64,000 bases of DNA from Marinobacter halodurans (GTDB taxonomy: Bacteria > Pseudomonadota > Gammaproteobacteria > Pseudomonadales > Oleiphilaceae): positions 30,762 through 94,761 of the forward strand of contig NZ_SJDL01000019.1 in NCBI RefSeq assembly GCF_004327985.1, read 5' to 3'. The position numbers were made by a program, and so were the translations under genes. This document shows positions 63,459 to 64,000 of this stretch, piece by piece (within the stretch, counting starts at the first letter, position 1; each line of letters opens with the position of its first letter). Under the pieces are notes generated by a model. That model ran no database searches, had not been told where the DNA came from, and saw only the letters and a list, made by a program, of their open reading frames with translations.

Positions 63459-63873
63459 ATGACCAAGCCCTCCTTCGATATGGATGCCGCCCTGCAAGCC
63501 CTGGGTGAGGGCAAGGATCTCACCGGCAAAGATGGCATCCTCACACCGCTGATCAAGCAACTCACCGAAAGCCGCCATGCAAGGCGAGCTTGAGGCCCAC
63601 CTGGCTCACGGAGGCTGCCCCTAATCGCAAGAACGGCGCGAGTCACAAGACCATGAAGGGGCCTTCGAACTGGAAGCGCCACGCGACCGCACCGGTACGT
63701 TCGAACCACAGATCGTCAAGAAGCACCAAACGCATCTCACCGACGAACTGGAGCGTAAGATCATCGCCCTGTTCGCCCTGTTCGCCCTGTTCGCCCTGGG
63801 TAACAGCTACCAGGACATCCGCACCCACATCGCCGATCTCTATGGCGTCTCCCTGTCCAACGGCACCATCAAT
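63459..63873 (+). pseudogene. Degraded IS256-family transposase
   Basis: The N-terminal part of a mutator-type (IS256) transposase is readable only across frame changes. MTKPSFDMDAALQALGEGKDL runs from 63459 in one frame; QGELEAHLAH and NRKNGASHKTMKG follow in another. Then ELEAPRDRTGTFEPQIVKKH and LGNSYQDIRTHIADLYGVSLSNGTIN follow in another. Frameshifts lie near 63570 and 63665, and the copy stops near 63873, where another element's sequence begins. The catalytic domain is absent, so it is dead. Confidence 0.85.
63766..63798 (+). repeat. 9-base tandem repeat in the IS256 remnant
   Basis: GCCCTGTTC occurs three times in a row (63766-63792) plus six more bases, adding in-frame Ala-Leu-Phe repeats. 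The normal family sequence appears to have this segment once, so it is a slippage expansion. Confidence 0.85.
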
Positions 63874-63877
63874 CAGT

Positions 63878-64000
63878 TATGTGGTGCTTAAATGCGAGCG
63901 CCCAGTGTTCCGGCGCAAGGGCACCGAGAAGCCGATGACAACGCCGGCACCGTTCAACGTGTTGGACAACAGTCTGGCCGATGTCAGCCTGCTGGCTGGG
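63878..64000 (+). mobile_element. IS66-type transposase fragment, running off the window
   Basis: An open frame from 63878 to the window end reads YVVLKCERPVFRRKG and then APFNVLDNSLADVSLLAG, resembling the middle of an IS66-type transposase. It starts abruptly at the break in the IS256 remnant with no start codon or ribosome site of its own. It is therefore the interior of a truncated or rearranged element. The rest lies outside the window. Confidence 0.6.

Overview
The window is about 64 kb of a GC-rich gammaproteobacterial chromosome. Housekeeping lines sampled by eye run near 60-65% GC. The order leuCDB-asd-fimV-truA-trpF..accD-folC-dedD-cvpA-purF-metZ, then ftsK-lolA-rarA-serS, gloB-methyltransferase-rnhA-dnaQ, and metH/nfuA with a tusDCBE cluster, fits the Pseudomonas/Marinobacter side of the class. 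A Marinobacter-like genus is my best inference, not something the sequence proves.

Layout. Bases 1-4100 hold leucine synthesis (leuC cut by the window edge, leuD, leuB) and asd. An AT-rich leader with a perfect inverted repeat precedes fimV (polar hub/type IV pilus factor). Bases 7.7-17.9 kb are a long forward run: truA, trpF, trpB, trpA, accD, folC, dedD, cvpA, purF, metZ. Bases 17.9-25.4 kb carry ftsK, lolA, rarA, serS and a siroheme synthase whose N-terminal half looks catalytically degenerate. A class I DAHP synthase faces it.

Bases 27-29 kb hold a DUF1631/PilZ pair that may be linked to c-di-GMP. A lipoprotein hydrolase, fabI, a complete yejABEF peptide importer, mltD and gloB then run on the minus strand. 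The methyltransferase, rnhA and dnaQ follow on plus, then a stand-alone protein resembling the N-terminus of the ChpA chemotaxis kinase, a membrane protein, an SCP2 protein (minus), sohB and an AcuI-type reductase. Next come a REP-like inverted pair, the sulfite reductase cysI with its DUF934 partner, a 35-residue membrane peptide, DUF2970, metH, nfuA, DUF445, a TrpD2/YbiB homologue, the tusDCBE sulfur relay (2-thiouridine tRNA modification) and a Bax-inhibitor-like protein. Sulfur and methionine chemistry recurs: metZ, cysG, cysI, metH, tus and nfuA.

At 60359 a tRNA-Ser(UGA) marks a sharp change. Downstream DNA is AT-richer (sampled 60-base lines 37-50% GC) and gene-sparse. It carries two iron/2-oxoglutarate oxygenase-type genes and ends in broken IS256- and IS66-type transposase pieces. 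The first gene fuses an SRPBCC fold to a JmjC-type cupin; the second is a membrane-anchored AspH-type hydroxylase. This tRNA-linked accessory segment, cut off by the window edge, is the best candidate for something undescribed. I saw no CRISPR array, rRNA or prophage.
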